Assembly: GCA_963576565.1 (NCBI GenBank)
Contig: OY755045.1
Span: 8,471,977 to 8,535,976, forward strand
Origin: Aspidapion aeneum
Lineage: Eukaryota > Arthropoda > Insecta > Coleoptera > Brentidae
DNA: 64,000 nt
Direction of reading: 5' to 3'
In this document: positions 53,328 through 64,000 of the stretch, piece by piece
How the letters are laid out: every line of letters starts with the position of its first letter
Numbering within the stretch: the stretch's first letter is position 1
Notes under the pieces: model-generated
What the model saw: the letters and a program-made list of their open reading frames with translations, nothing else
What the model was told of the DNA's origin: nothing
The model's database searches: none
Translations under genes and position numbers: made by a program

Positions 53328-54575
53328 TCTGTTTCACAACGTTCTACGTCTTCCGATACCCAATCTCCACTCGTTTCTGTTTGCCCATAATTCATCATCT
53401 AGGCCTCTTATTCTTATTTCACTGACTATTCCTTCTCTCCAGCTTCTCCTCGGCCTTCCTCGTTTTCTTCGGCCAGTTGGTTTCCATTGCAGTATTTGTT
53501 TAGGTAGTCTTCCATCATCCACTCTTTGTACATGTCTGTACCACACCAGTTGTTTTGTTCTTATATCATCCACTAAAGTACGTTCACCCACTGTCATAAT
53601 TTCTCTTATTTTTTCTGTTCTATCTTTGATTGGCCATACTTCTAAGCCGTATGTAATAATACTTTTTACAATGGTGTTATAAATAAGCTTTTTGTTATGT
53701 TTTGATATACTTTGGTCCCAAATTATTCCATTTAATAATATTATTGCTTTTCTTCCTTGTACGTTTCGATATTTTATAGCTTTGTCTAGTGTTCCGTAAG
53801 CTGTCATTTTCAGACCACAGTATTTATACTCATCACAGGACTGAATTCGCTGCCCAGTATTTAAGATTAGATCCTGTTTCGTTCCACCAATACACATATA
53901 CTATGTCTTATTGATATTAACCTCTAGTCCCCACTTATTGTACTCTATTAGTTTTCGTGTCATATATTCGAGGTCGTCATAATCCTGAGCCACTACTATC
54001 TGATCATCGGCGAAACATAAAGTAAACAAAATGGTTTCATCCAACGGAATTCCCATGTTTTGGCATTTTCTCTTCGAGACTTCAAGGACTTGTTCCAAAT
54101 ATATCTGGAAAAGCGTAGGCGAGATACAGCAACCTTGTTTAAGACCTTTATTTACTTGAAAGCCTTTGAAAGCCTTTGGTTAGTTTTGCTTTTATTTTAA
54201 CTTTTGCTTTATTATTGGGGTATAACTCTTTGATGGACTTAATTAGTTGTACGCTTATGTTTGTCGTTTCCAACGCTTTCCAAAGTAGATTTAGTAGTAA
54301 ACTATAATATGCCTTCTGCAAATCTACGTAAAGCAGCTCTTGTCCGTATGCCATTTTTTTTTCAATAAGTAGGGTTAAACAAAAGAGATGATCTGAAGTC
54401 GATCTACCCGCCCTGAAACCGGCTTGTTCTTCTGCCTCCATGTCGTTATATTGGCTCTTCACTTTATTTCTTATTATTTTGCCATATATTCTGCTTAGAG
54501 TACTAGTTACAGATATACCTTTATAATGGTCACATATATCTTTCCTTCCTTTTTTGTGTATTGTGGATATATATG
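53328..54575 (-). pseudogene. RTE-like LINE reverse transcriptase, copy C (longest)
   Basis: Minus-strand frames at 54570-54148, 54098-53901 and 53897-53334 cover more of the RT than the other copies: SRIYGKIIRNK, QAGFRAGRSTSDHLFCL, LLYVDLQKAY (first catalytic Asp), CFADDQIVV, LDKAIK, ITYGLEVWPIKDR, TLVDDIRTKQLVWYRH and GRRKRGRPRRSW. A duplicated GGCTTTCAAA (about 54155-54180) causes a frameshift just before the G-CISP block. A stop splits the later frames. The 3' end is next to a short TATA tail. Confidence 0.9.
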
Positions 54576-55330
54576 AAATATATTTAAATCATGCAAATAT
54601 TTAAAACTTGAAGATCTTTTATTATTAATTGTGAACTACCGTTAATATTTTTGGAAATTTTCATAACTATTAAGAAGTGATCTGTGTATTTGATTAAACC
54701 TACTTATTCGTGGTCCTTATAATATAAAAGCGCTGCAATTTTTCGCGCAGACACAAAAAAATGCAAAAATGACTAAAAAAAGTATTAAAATTTTTTTGAA
54801 TGTTGTCAACGCTGCTTTATCAAGAAGCTCTTTATTTGATGGCTTTTTCCCTAAACTTTTTAACTTTGGCAACGTTGGAGAAAACTCAGCCATTCCTGCT
54901 GTTTACACCGTTTAATAAAATTCGCTAGTTTTCCGGAAAATGACTTTTCATTCGCCGTTTTTGTAAGTAATCGCGTTTTTAGTGCGAAAAATCATGTTTT
55001 GAGCGAATCTAGACAGTGTTTTCGTTGTTTTTGTTGGTTTTTGTGTTGTTTTTAGTCAGTTTTTCGTTGAAAACGAGTTTGGAAAATTGCGGAAAACAGT
55101 ACACGGTAAGTTTGTAAGGTTAGAGTTGGCCTTTTGAGGGTTAAAAACCTCTCAGCTTAGATTAAACTTGGGGGGAGAGGGGAAGTAATTTTTTTTTAGT
55201 ATATGGAATAGTAAAGTTAGTAGTGGGCTAAAAATATTTGAACCAAGATTATAGTTTTTGAATTAAATTTATAATTTCTATTTAGAGGTAGAAAAGTTTG
55301 TAGTCTAAGAAGAATGAGTAATAAAAATTA
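54576..55330. other. Intergenic DNA
   Basis: AT-rich with no supported gene. 54900-55090 is less AT-rich but has no sustained open frame. Confidence 0.4.
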
Positions 55331-55339
55331 AATAAATGG

Positions 55340-56820
55340 ATCCATGACGGATCTGATACCTTCCTAGCTAGCCTATATATTAGCCTTGAAAACAATTTTT
55401 CGTAAATATCTCAGAAACTAAAGCTCCTACGAAGTTTTTGGTTATAACACTTCCTAAATCAGTGTATTGGTACGATACTCCGTTAAAAAGTGAGCATTTT
55501 TTTAAATTTTAATTGTCAAAAAACTGTCATTAGCATTAATGGATTTTGACCAAAATCTAATCAGCTCGTAATAGTTCCGTACATTGAAAATTTTATAAAA
55601 ATTGGTTCAGCTGTTTAGGAGCTATCGTGTTAAGGACAGAAATAATTTACACGCAGACACACACACACAGACAGACATCACGACGATATTGCTAGGATAG
55701 GACAAAATACATCCAAATAACAAATTTTTGGCATTATAGTGGGTTTACACATGCATGAATTTAGTGGCGCCAGTGTTCGCGCCAGTTCTATTGGCACGCC
55801 AGTAAAGGTTTACACTATTGTGCGAAAATTAAAAAGACTGGCACGCCAGTTTCATTTTTAAAGTGAACGGTTGAACTCTCGGAAGCCTGCAAAATAGTCG
55901 CTAAACTTTTATTGAAAAAAAAAAATAAAAGAGATTCAGGAAAAGGAACAACGAAAAGGCCGTATCTGCATAGGTTAAAGCATGGATTGCTAGTCGATCT
56001 ACTTTGGGTGCTTCCGAAAAGCTTTTAGGAGAACTTGCAGCAGAAGATCCTGCGAGCTATAAAAACCATCTTCCAATGACAAAGCAACATTTTGATATTC
56101 TTCTAGAGTTTCTCTTATTTAAACAACATTCTTTAAAACTCGGTCTGCTACTTTAAACCATGGTACTTTTGGGGTGTATACTTCATTTGCATCGGCTCCG
56201 GAACGTTGGCTTTTTTTAATTTTTGTCAATTCCAAAGCATATGTGTTTCTTATGGATCATATTTTTGCTTTTACTTCTGCAACTTCAAAGCCTTCAATAG
56301 TCATTATTTTACTAATTTTTTGGCAAGCATTATCTCGACTATCTTTGTTTTTATACAAACTACTTTGTACATCCCATAAACAAGGAAAACATTCATAGCC
56401 TTCAAGAAACTGTATGGTCAGTTCTGCTGACCACTTTTCTTAGCCATATTAAGCTATAAAAACAAAAATAAACAAAATTTTTAAGCTCAAACACAATGAA
56501 AATAAAAAATAATGTAAAATAATGAACTTAAAACTGGCGAGCCGACGTGCAAGCACTTGTTTACACATGAAAATTTTCCTTTTCTGCGCGCATGCGTCAC
56601 CACTGGCGCCAGCAAATTCAGTCAGCTGCAGACTTTTTTGATACATGCATGCAAAAAAATAACTTGTGTGCAAGTCCGTGTTTACACTTGCATATGTAAC
56701 TTACTGGCGCGCCAGTTTTTATTGGCGCCAGCAAATCCATGCATGTGTAAACTCTCCTTTATCTTCAATCAAAAATTTTCGTCGAAAATAATACCTTTTC
56801 TAGCCATCGCCACTCGGGCT
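55340..56820. repeat. CTTCCTAGC-family element hosting a Harbinger element
   Basis: It begins GATACCTTCCTAGCTAGCC and ends with the inverse-type TTTTCGTCGAAAATAATACC and TTCTAGCC...AAGGTA. The PIF/Harbinger element at 55737-56758 lies inside. Related copies are at 19260, 46890 and 57208. Confidence 0.65.
55737..56758. mobile_element. PIF/Harbinger element with TTA duplication and two broken genes
   Basis: The inverted ends share GTTTACACATGCATG and GGCGCCAG; TTA flanks both sides (55734-55736 and 56759-56761). The plus strand near 55970-56160 reads KAWIASRSTLGASEKLLGEL then AAEDPASYKNHLPMTKQHFD, like the start of a Harbinger transposase. The minus strand from about 56440 to 56170 reads QFLEGYECFPCLWDVQSSLY and CQKISKIMTIEGFEVAEVKA, a MADF (Myb-like) DNA-binding partner. 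Each has stops and the transposase catalytic domain is deleted. The two-gene divergent plan is typical of the superfamily. Confidence 0.85.
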
Positions 56821-57207
56821 AAGAAGGTAAAAATACAGATTATAGGTTTTAATAAGTGAATGTTTCTTGGAGAAAGATAAATTTTCTTTAAAAACAAAAG
56901 AGGTCGTATTAATTAGGTAAACGATTTTGAAAAATACGCTTGTTTTTGTAAAGCAATATGTAAAATTTCAATCACGGTCTTTTCAACTCACTAATTGTGT
57001 AATTTACTTTCCTGGGATAGACACCACATTTTAAGGGTGACAAGTGACAAATTTCCAGAGTTTTGGTCTATATTTACACTTACTTAGGGTTCCCACAATC
57101 TTAAGTGGCGCCTTGTTGAAATATTTAGGAGTAGTTTTATTTATACATATCTGTTATTAATTATAATTTTAGTATACCATCGAGTACTAGAGATTGCTAA
57201 ACTTTTT

Positions 57208-57970
57208 ACCTTCCTAGCCCGCGCAGCAATGGCTAGAGAAGGTATTATTTTCGACAAAATTTTTTTTTTCAGATAACTCCGAAAATGTGTTATTGTATTT
57301 TGACTTACCTTGTAGCAATATCGTCATGATGTCTGTCTATGTGTGTGTGTGTGTGTATGTCTGTCCGTAACACGATAGCTCCTAAACCACTAAACCGATT
57401 TTCATTAAATTTTCAGGTAAAATAGTGTTACGGGTTCACAACGACAGATTAAAACTCGCAATTGTTGAAAACGATACGTCAATTTATTTCGACAAATTAT
57501 GTACAAAAACACGCACTTAAACTTAGTAATAACTTGCTAATAATTCACTACTATAATCGGTCTATTAACTTCGTGTTAATCTCACGACCACTACCAGCAT
57601 GCTATCTGTGACTGACTGCCTGGTGCGCGACCCCGGCCCTATATATAGGATCGTCCATCTCTCTCGAACTTTCCGGCAGCCTTCGACGTCCGGAAAGTTC
57701 CCGCACTACCGCGACCGCAAGCCACAGACAACGCAACTAAAACCTAGACTAAGAATACAACCTTAAGATAAATCGACCTAATACTACACTAAACCTAAAT
57801 AAATTCCAATTATAAAATTTAAATAACTTAAATTTGTAACACTAGTGTTCGACGCTCGTATGAGCTGATTAGATTTTGACAAATTTTTTGACAATTAAAT
57901 TTTTTTTAAAATGATAACTTTTTAGCGGAGCATCGCATCGATATGTATAATACCAAAAACTTTGTAGAAG
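57208..57970. repeat. CTTCCTAGC-family element interrupted by a solo LTR
   Basis: It begins CTTCCTAGCCCGCGCAGCAA and includes a (GT)n run and ACACGATAGCTCCTAAACCA. It is interrupted at 57427 and resumes at 57842 with TTCGACGCTCG. The uninterrupted arrangement appears inverted at about 47095-47130. Confidence 0.7.
57427..57841 (-). mobile_element. Solo LTR (415 bp), Ty3/gypsy-like
   Basis: The ends are TGTTAC and GTAACA. The flanks ATAG and CTAG are a 4-bp duplication with one change; comparison with the empty site near 47120 fixes the junctions. On the minus strand a TATATATAGG box is followed by a GC-richer region and, later, AATAAA, so transcription would run on the minus strand. No internal region is present. 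Confidence 0.8.
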
Positions 57971-58224
57971 CCTTAGTTTCTGAGATATTTACAAAAACTG
58001 TTTTCAAGGCTGATATATCATGGATTCATTTATTTTAAACTGAGTCACTTTTAACTTTAAAAATTTTGCGCAGACCACTCATTTTTGTTGGAGCCAAGGG
58101 CGTTGTTATGTTTGAATTGAGGGATAATTTTTTTTCTTCTGAGGGGTTAAGGCCTTTTGATTAACGAAATAAAACCTATTGCCAAGGGCCGCTGCTCTTT
58201 AGGGCCGCAACTTAAATTTTAAAA

Positions 58225-58470
58225 ATGTACCTCTTGTTTCGTACGCTGCTTCCCGGTGGGGGGAGGGGCACAAATATTGTTAGAAAATTTTATCTGCTCC
58301 AAAAGTTATATGTAGAAGATTTTAAAAAAAGTTGCCCAAGCCCAAGATTTTTTTTGATATTTTCCACATATTTCATGAATAAAATACGACATGATGAGGT
58401 CTCGGACTTCCCCCCAAGAGGCCTCGGACCCCCCCCCCCCCCCCAAGACATATTCCTGGGTGCGCCACTG
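58225..58470. mobile_element. CAGTGGCG-family MITE fragment, reversed
   Basis: The right end CTGGGTGCGCCACTG with a C run and AAGACATATTC corresponds to the inverted start of the family. The left boundary is unclear, around the GGTGGGGGGAGGGGC stretch. Confidence 0.55.
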
Positions 58471-58636
58471 TAATACTTTTCGGATTATTAATAAAGTATA
58501 TCGAAAAAAATATTAAGAAGGGGCACCCCCACCAAGAGTGGGCGGATGGTTCCCACTCGTCATATTTTCGGGGGAGTATACTGTATATTCACACCAAGTG
58601 TGTTGCTTTTGTAATTGAACGCAGTGTATGTATTAG

Positions 58637-58703
58637 CACGGATCACCTAACAAAGGTGATCCGTGGTATTAGCACGGATCACCTTTTGTTAAGGTGATCC
58701 GTG
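58637..58703. repeat. Two tandem perfect hairpins
   Basis: CACGGATCACC and GGTGATCCGTG form a hairpin at 58637-58665 and again at 58673-58703, joined by GTATTAG. The loops differ (TAACAAA against TTTTGTTAA). Confidence 0.92.
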
Positions 58704-58903
58704 GTATTAGTACTGTTCCAACACGGTTGTCTTAAATGAAGATTCAAGTGTATACCAAATTTGACCACTTTTGGTGTATCTATGCTAGATCTACCGCTGC
58801 CCTGAGGGGGGAGTGATATACATCGTTGTAAAGGAAATTATTTCTTCAGCTTTAAAACCAGACATGTGGGACGGTAAAATTTAAGAAAATTAAAAAAAAA
58901 TAA

Positions 58904-59653
58904 TTTTTTCCATAAGCGTGCGGAAAAGTCCACTTTTTCGCACGCATTTTAGTGTGGAAAGTGCCACTTTTCCGCACTAGTGCGGAAAAATATTTTTTCC
59001 GCACTAGTGCGGAAAAGTAAATTTGTTACGATTTTGAGGTGTTCTATAACATTTAGACCGTTCAAAATACATTTGTATCTTTCCTAGCACACGAAATATC
59101 CTAAAAATATTCAAATTGACTAAAATTCTGCTATATTTTCAATATTTTCGATAAAATAATGTTTTCAGTAAAATAGGTTCAAATTATAAGTTTTAAACCT
59201 CCCCGGTATAAATATCGTCATTGTCAATGTCAAACAACAATGAACACTAGTGGTTTTAGATTTGGCATCTTAAATCACCATAGCAACAAAGTACAAACAA
59301 ACTGTCAAAACAAAGCCAATTTTGCAGATACAAGCGTCTTTTGAATTTTTCAAACAAAAAAATCAGATTTTCAATGGATTCTTCGGACAAAGATCTACCC
59401 TAGTCAGTTCTAGAAGCCGCTAGAATGTGAATAATAATAATTGATTTGATTAAAACGTTTTGAATATAAATAATTTTCTGATTAATTTTTAGTTTTTTCC
59501 TCACGCTTATAGAAAAAATAGTGTACCTAACTCGTGCGTAAAGTGTCTTTTCCGCACTTAATTGCTGGCCAAACTCCGCTATCGCGTCGTTTGGCCATCT
59601 GCAATCGCGTGCGGAAAAGAGGCACTTTCCGCACTAGTTAGGTAAACTACTAT
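58904..59653. mobile_element. Hairpin-block element, copy 4 (reverse orientation)
   Basis: The inverse of the copies at 14221, 41276 and 50430, with the extra CCGCACTAGTGCGG block of copy 2. The micro-frame starts at 59374 on the plus strand but carries one Glu-to-Lys change and a premature stop after nine codons (MDSSDKDLP). Confidence 0.92.
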
Positions 59654-60837
59654 TTCCACACTTTATTTATTTACATGTCTATAAAAGGTGCGCCACTGAT
59701 GTAAGGGGGGCGTGTTATACATCGTTAGAGAGGACGTTTCATTAGCCTCAATAATTCTTACTTAGTTGTTTTTTGCCAAGTTAAAAGTATGCAAATAATT
59801 GGGAAAATACTGTAAGAGAGCACTTTTAAGGGGGTTGAGAGGAGGGATGCCCCCCACCCCCACTTTAAAGAAGGTCAACTAGAAAAAGTTAGTTTGAAAA
59901 TATTACTAATCAAAAATAATTTTTTACTGACTCTCAATATTACTTACTGAGTTTGTTTTTTTTTGTTTGATTTAAGGATTTCTACAAACACATTAATTTA
60001 TTTTAATTTTAAGGCGGCTATTAAAAAAAAAGTCTAGCTTATTAAGTATTTAACTATATACAATTGGCTTTTAACCAAAAATATTTTTTTGAAAAAAAAT
60101 TGTGTTAAAGATAAAAAATGTCACAAAAAAACTATAAATTTTTTTTTTTTTAATTTTTCTCTTTGGAACGAACACCACTGCCGTCAGAGGGTACCAAAGT
60201 ACATCGTTAACCCCCCCTGCCAGTGTTGAATCTCGGATGTAGGGCCTGAACTATAAAATGCCTTTGTTGTTATTTTTATGACTATTAAAATAAAGATAAA
60301 TTGCCCCATTAATACACCCACGAATCTGTTAGAATTTTTTTTAGCAAGCGCGTGGCAAGATTTAATATGGCATTTATTTTGGCTAAAATGTTAAACAATT
60401 TATTGGTAGATCAAAGGCAGCGATGAAAATTTAAAGTTTGCTAAAATTATTTTAAAAGGGGGCGATCGTAAATTTTGCGCGGGTTAAACAAAGAGAATTT
60501 ATTGCTATTTTTATTATTATTAAAATTACTATTTTAAATAGTGGCTTATATCCGTTCTTTTGATCTTAATTAAGGCCGTTATATTAGCAAAAAAATTAGG
60601 AAAAATATAGGCAACATTAATCAAATAAAATAACAGTATGTATGTAGGACTAAAAAGTGTTTCTACTTTGAATACCGAGGTGAAAAGTTCCTCCCCGTGA
60701 TCAACATTTTTTTTGTTCTCAAGGCTAGAAAGTATTATTTTAGTTTAGTGTTGGTTAAATTATTATTACGATAGTTTTTTTTCAAGCAATTGCTTTTGAA
60801 GTTGCTTTTAAGATTTGGCGAAGTACCTACTTCAATA
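59654..60837. other. Intergenic DNA
   Basis: Contains a fragment GGTGCGCCACTGATG near 59689 from the CAGTGGCG family and AT-rich DNA. No gene supported. Confidence 0.4.
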
Positions 60838-61522
60838 CAGTGGTACGTCCAGGAATATGTCTTGGGCAGGGGCCTTGTTTCCCCATATTTTATGCTATTT
60901 TATTTTTGTATTCATGAAAGATGTGGAAAATACAAATTGTGAAAGGCTTTCGCGGCCATCGTCCAATGGTGGGTGTGCTTTCGGGCTGTCGTCGTTGGAA
61001 ATTCGTTCTCGACGTTTCGCCATCTCGAGTGGATGGCATCTTATGTTAACTGTTTGTCGGCTTCTCGAAGACTGGTCTGCGTCAACAACAACAACCTTGC
61101 GAGAGAGCGCCCACGGATAAGGATCCCCTTCCAAAAGATTGGATGAAAATCCCCATCCGCTTGCCAACCTCACCCCCACTCGCTATCACTTCGAGTGGTC
61201 CTCTCTCCAACTTATCCTACTGCCGAGTAGCCAAAGTTGTATCTGAATGGTCTGCGTCTGTCGCAGGTTATATACGCTATGGTGGGCGGGGCATATATCA
61301 GAGCTGGTCGGTGATTGGTCACTTTCCCGAGAATCAGTTTTGTTGTTCTAAGCGAGCCGTTTAGCGTTTTTAAGAACCGGTACCCATGTTCTGTTAATTT
61401 TAAGAGTTTCTTCAGATCTGTAGAAGTTCTGCTGGTGTTTATGAATTTCGATTGCTTCTCTATAGAAATACTGATGATATGAACCAACCGACCCCCCCCT
61501 CCCCCCGCTCGGGTGCGCTCAT
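60838..61522. mobile_element. CAGTGGCG-type element carrying a Penelope fragment
   Basis: The ends CAGTGGTACGTCCAGGAA and inverted ATGAGCGCACCCGAG, adjacent G and C runs and the left subterminal sequence TATTTTATGCTATTTTATTT match the element at 46588. The flanks agree only partly. Between the ends is minus-strand Penelope-like sequence. Confidence 0.6.
60900..61487 (-). pseudogene. Penelope-like element C-terminus and terminal region
   Basis: On the minus strand 61470-61360 reads REAIEIHKHQQNFYRSEET then INRTWVPVLKNAKRL, the pattern that closes the GIY-YIG endonuclease of classic Penelope elements (EA.EI.K...N.NR......W.P.L). A TATATAACCTGCGACAGACG stretch downstream resembles the promoter-bearing terminal repeat of these elements. 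RT is absent. Confidence 0.65.
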
Positions 61523-61870
61523 GTTTAATGGCTCACGCATGCTGTACACGTATCTACTTTATTCAACGGCCCCAACTGAATTATTTTCCCAATTTTCAAG
61601 GTAAAAGAAAGAAAAAATTGCATCCCCCCAAAACAAGACAAGAGAGTCGATTTTCTTGTGCGGTCACAGTATACGAGTCATCTCCACATCAATACAGTAC
61701 ACTCACTCGCTCAAAGCACTCGAAAGGAGCGAGGAAAATATCTACCTAATTTTAATTATGAAAAACTTGAAATTGCAGGATGATTTTTTGTATATACTGA
61801 AATATGAAACTCATAAATCTTGGTTCATTTAAAATTTGTTCGAAAATAACGAGAAATAACATTTCCTTAA

Positions 61871-62760
61871 ATGCAAAAACTGCAATCAAGAATCGAGAAC
61901 ATTTTGAAAACCCTTTTTGCCTTAAACAATCTTTCCTGTACTGTTCCCAATGAACAGGTAAGATATATAAATACAATTTCGGACTTCTATTGGTTTGAGG
62001 TCCATGCGATCAACACAGCACATTATATTATATGGCCCGAAAATGATGATAAACTGCAGAATTTTCTACACTATCTGAACGTTATTCGACCAACAATCAA
62101 ATGCACAATGGAAATTGAAAGATATTCGGCCTTACCTTTTTTAGATGTTCTTGTCCAACGAATAGACAGAAACATTCAAACCACTGTATATAGGAAACCT
62201 ACACACATGGGACAGTACCTAAATTTTGGGTCTAATCATTCTGTCGCTACAAAACAAGGAGTTATAGAAGTTTGTATTTAAGAGCCGTAAATATTTGAAG
62301 TAATAATGAAGAATTACAACAGAAAGTTTATTCAATTAGGGGATATTGAAAAATCCGGTTTAGCGGATCCTGCATGGTGAAATGACCGCAGGATTCAATG
62401 GTCAGAAGCTAAAGTTTTGCATAAGGAGTCGCTTTTGCGAAAACGAAAGTTTATTGAAGCTGCGCTCATAATGCAGAAAAAAACAGATTTCAGTCAACCA
62501 AGCACGGACATACCAAAAATATGGAAACCACTCCTTAAGGAAATCAAGTGTCTTAGAATTAAAAAGGGTGTGTACCATCACACCTGACTGCAATTCAAGT
62601 AGTATAAGTAGAAGCCTGTAACTGGATTGTGTAGTTTACACTTGGAAACGGTTAGAGATACTTACTAACCGAAACGTCGTGTTTAAAATAAATAAAGAAA
62701 ATGAAAGTCCGAAATTGTGTTTCTACTCAAACATTGTCTACCAGCTTCAAACAAAGAGGT
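61871..62760 (+). pseudogene. Penelope-like element, RT C-terminal and endonuclease pieces
   Basis: The frame 61871-62281 has FLHYLNVIRPTIKCTMEIE, LPFLDVLVQRIDRNIQTTVY and RKPTHMGQYLNFGSNHSV, the region after the catalytic box of Penelope-like RTs (LPFLDVLV..., YRKPT). After a break, 62400-62590 reads EAKVLHKESLLRKRKFIEAA and IPKIWKPLLKEIK, the endonuclease C-terminus, and 62640-62720 the tail RLEILTNRNVVFKI. Several segments are deleted. Non-functional. Confidence 0.85.
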
Positions 62761-62769
62761 TAGGATATG

Positions 62770-63540
62770 TTTGCGATCAGTTAACAAAGGTTAGGATAAC
62801 ACTGAATTCGACTATTCGAAAAAAATATCATTAAAAAAATGTTTTGCAAAAAGTTAAGTTTTGAAAAAATGAGTCCAAAAAAATGCTTTTTAAAAAAAGT
62901 TCTTAAAGCCCTTATTTTCGAAAAAGAACTGTTTTTAGATTACATTTTTTCAAAAATTCACTTAAAAAAAAAACTATTAAAAATTTGGTTTTTTCGAAAA
63001 AAAATCTAGAAGTTGTGGTACTGACCGTTTCTTCCATATATCTGTACTCTCTGAACCTGGTCAAAAATGCACCCCTGTGTAAAAACGCCAAAAAGTAAAT
63101 TTATTCCGGACACAGGCCTATCAATCCTCAGGGGCGAAAACTGGCATCCCCCCCTTCACCGTCAAAAAGGGGGGATGCTACGCTGCTGCAATTACGGGGT
63201 AGCCTCAAGGCTTCGGATTCCTCAGGGTCTGTGTTGTTGTGGGGGGAACTAACTACACAGTAGCGTAGGTATCAAACACTTTGATCTTAAAAAGAGGAGG
63301 AGTTCACAAAATTTTTAAAAGAAAAAATTAAATTTTGTATATATATTTTTTTATTGTTTCTTTTTGGCTCGCGGAAATTTACGTGCTTAGTTTTAAATGG
63401 TGAGGTTTATTGAAATATTTCCAACGGAAAAAAAATTTTCCAAACGGGTCTTGGGAATATTGGAAATATATGGGAAAAATTGGAAATATTTAAAAAAAAT
63501 ATTATCTTTCATATTTTGTAACCCTATAAGCATGAAACTT
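62770..63540. other. Intergenic DNA
   Basis: AT-rich with A and T runs, and a 200-bp GC-richer patch at 63060-63250 without a convincing gene. Confidence 0.4.
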
Positions 63541-63552
63541 ACTATAGAACAA

Positions 63553-63687
63553 TTTTTATTTCCGATACTATTAAAGATTTTGAGGAAGTAGACTGGCAAG
63601 ACGATGTTATTAAGTGTGATGCTGATGACAGCCATGAAGATATGCCTCTTGCTCGACTAGTGAATAGTGTAGTGTGTCAAGAATGAG
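63553..63687 (+). pseudogene. Acidic coding remnant, unidentified
   Basis: An open frame of 44 codons reads IFISDTIKDFEEVDWQDDVI then DADDSHEDMPLARLVNSVV and ends TGA. It is strongly acidic, which is reminiscent of the C-terminal tail of pogo/jerky-type transposases, but there is no diagnostic motif. Codon structure suggests a real former coding end. Confidence 0.3.
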
Positions 63688-63783
63688 ATTATAGTTGTTC
63701 AAATTTAACCTTATTTCTGTTTATGTGTTTGAAGAATAACTCCTGATTTGTGTTCCGTTTTCCGATGTTTTATTCCCTTTTTT

Positions 63784-63921
63784 AGCTCACACATATACTA
63801 TACTATAGTAGTGTGAGCTATGGTGATCCTAATTTTTTCGAGAAAAAAAAAGTTGCTCCGATTTCAAAATTTTTTATATATCTTTGCGTTTCAGATGATT
63901 TTGAAACTTTTTTGTTGCGCC

Positions 63922-64000
<79 letters not shown>
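63784..64000. mobile_element. Palindrome-ended element, second copy (cut by window edge)
   Basis: It starts with the same 36-bp palindrome as 24761 and follows it closely (CTAATTTTTTCGAG, CAGATGATTTTGAAAC), then enters a longer (CTGT)n run from about 63921 to the window end. Confidence 0.85.

Noticed and set aside
58637..58703. Intrinsic transcription terminators
   Set aside because: Hairpins lack a T tract and the genome is eukaryotic.
60895..61179. 94-codon minus-strand frame as a host gene
   Set aside because: It lies in Penelope terminal sequence within a transposon and shows no recognisable fold.

Overview
The window looks like a piece of a large, AT-rich, transposon-dense insect genome. 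A beetle or a hemipteran is possible, but the sequence does not settle the order. Reasons: intron-containing genes with GT/AG splice sites, jockey-like and RTE-like LINE remnants, Penelope-like elements, mariner, hAT, P-like and PIF/Harbinger pieces, solo LTRs, many foldback elements, and a family of small secreted proteins resembling the insect ML/DUF1091 (MD-2-related lipid-recognition) type. I saw no rRNA, tRNA, CRISPR array or prokaryotic operon structure.

The host genes are three related small genes, reconstructed exon by exon. Gene 1 is on the minus strand (exons 18308-18165, 14178-14017, 13322-13164). Gene 2 is on the minus strand (45879-45736, 40313-40152, 34539-34309). Gene 3 is on the plus strand (24285-24353, 28540-28692, 29546-29701, 30775-30927). 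All introns are phase 0, the matching coding exons have nearly equal lengths (48/54/52 codons in gene 1; 51/52/50 in gene 3), and the first and last core strands each carry a cysteine. Only gene 3 has a signal-peptide exon I could find. Gene 2 has lost its last few residues to a 276-bp MITE inserted in its final codons; its reading frame now runs into the MITE.

Nearly everything else is mobile DNA. 1-7450: a long LTR next to an env-like fragment split by a jockey LINE, a mariner fragment, two MITEs, a foldback element and a Penelope remnant. 7611-9655: a satellite-like array of about 14 units of 142 bp. 9660-20200: foldback elements and gene 1. 20200-31100: RTE and Penelope pieces and gene 3, whose first intron holds a three-level nest of insertions. 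31500-33180: a decayed LINE. 34100-45900: gene 2, with introns holding a TIR-bounded array of 169-bp units, a hAT element, several hairpin-block elements, a 1.7-kb foldback and a P-like element. 46000-64000: further copies of the same families, RTE copies, a PIF/Harbinger element, a solo LTR, Penelope pieces and a palindrome-ended element that runs off the right edge.

The most unusual mobile component is a roughly 730-bp 'hairpin-block' element present four times at very high identity. It consists of a ~130-bp imperfect hairpin, an AT-rich body and a run of short hairpins, with an 18-codon open frame conserved in three copies. Two diverged relatives with the same layout sit beside one copy.
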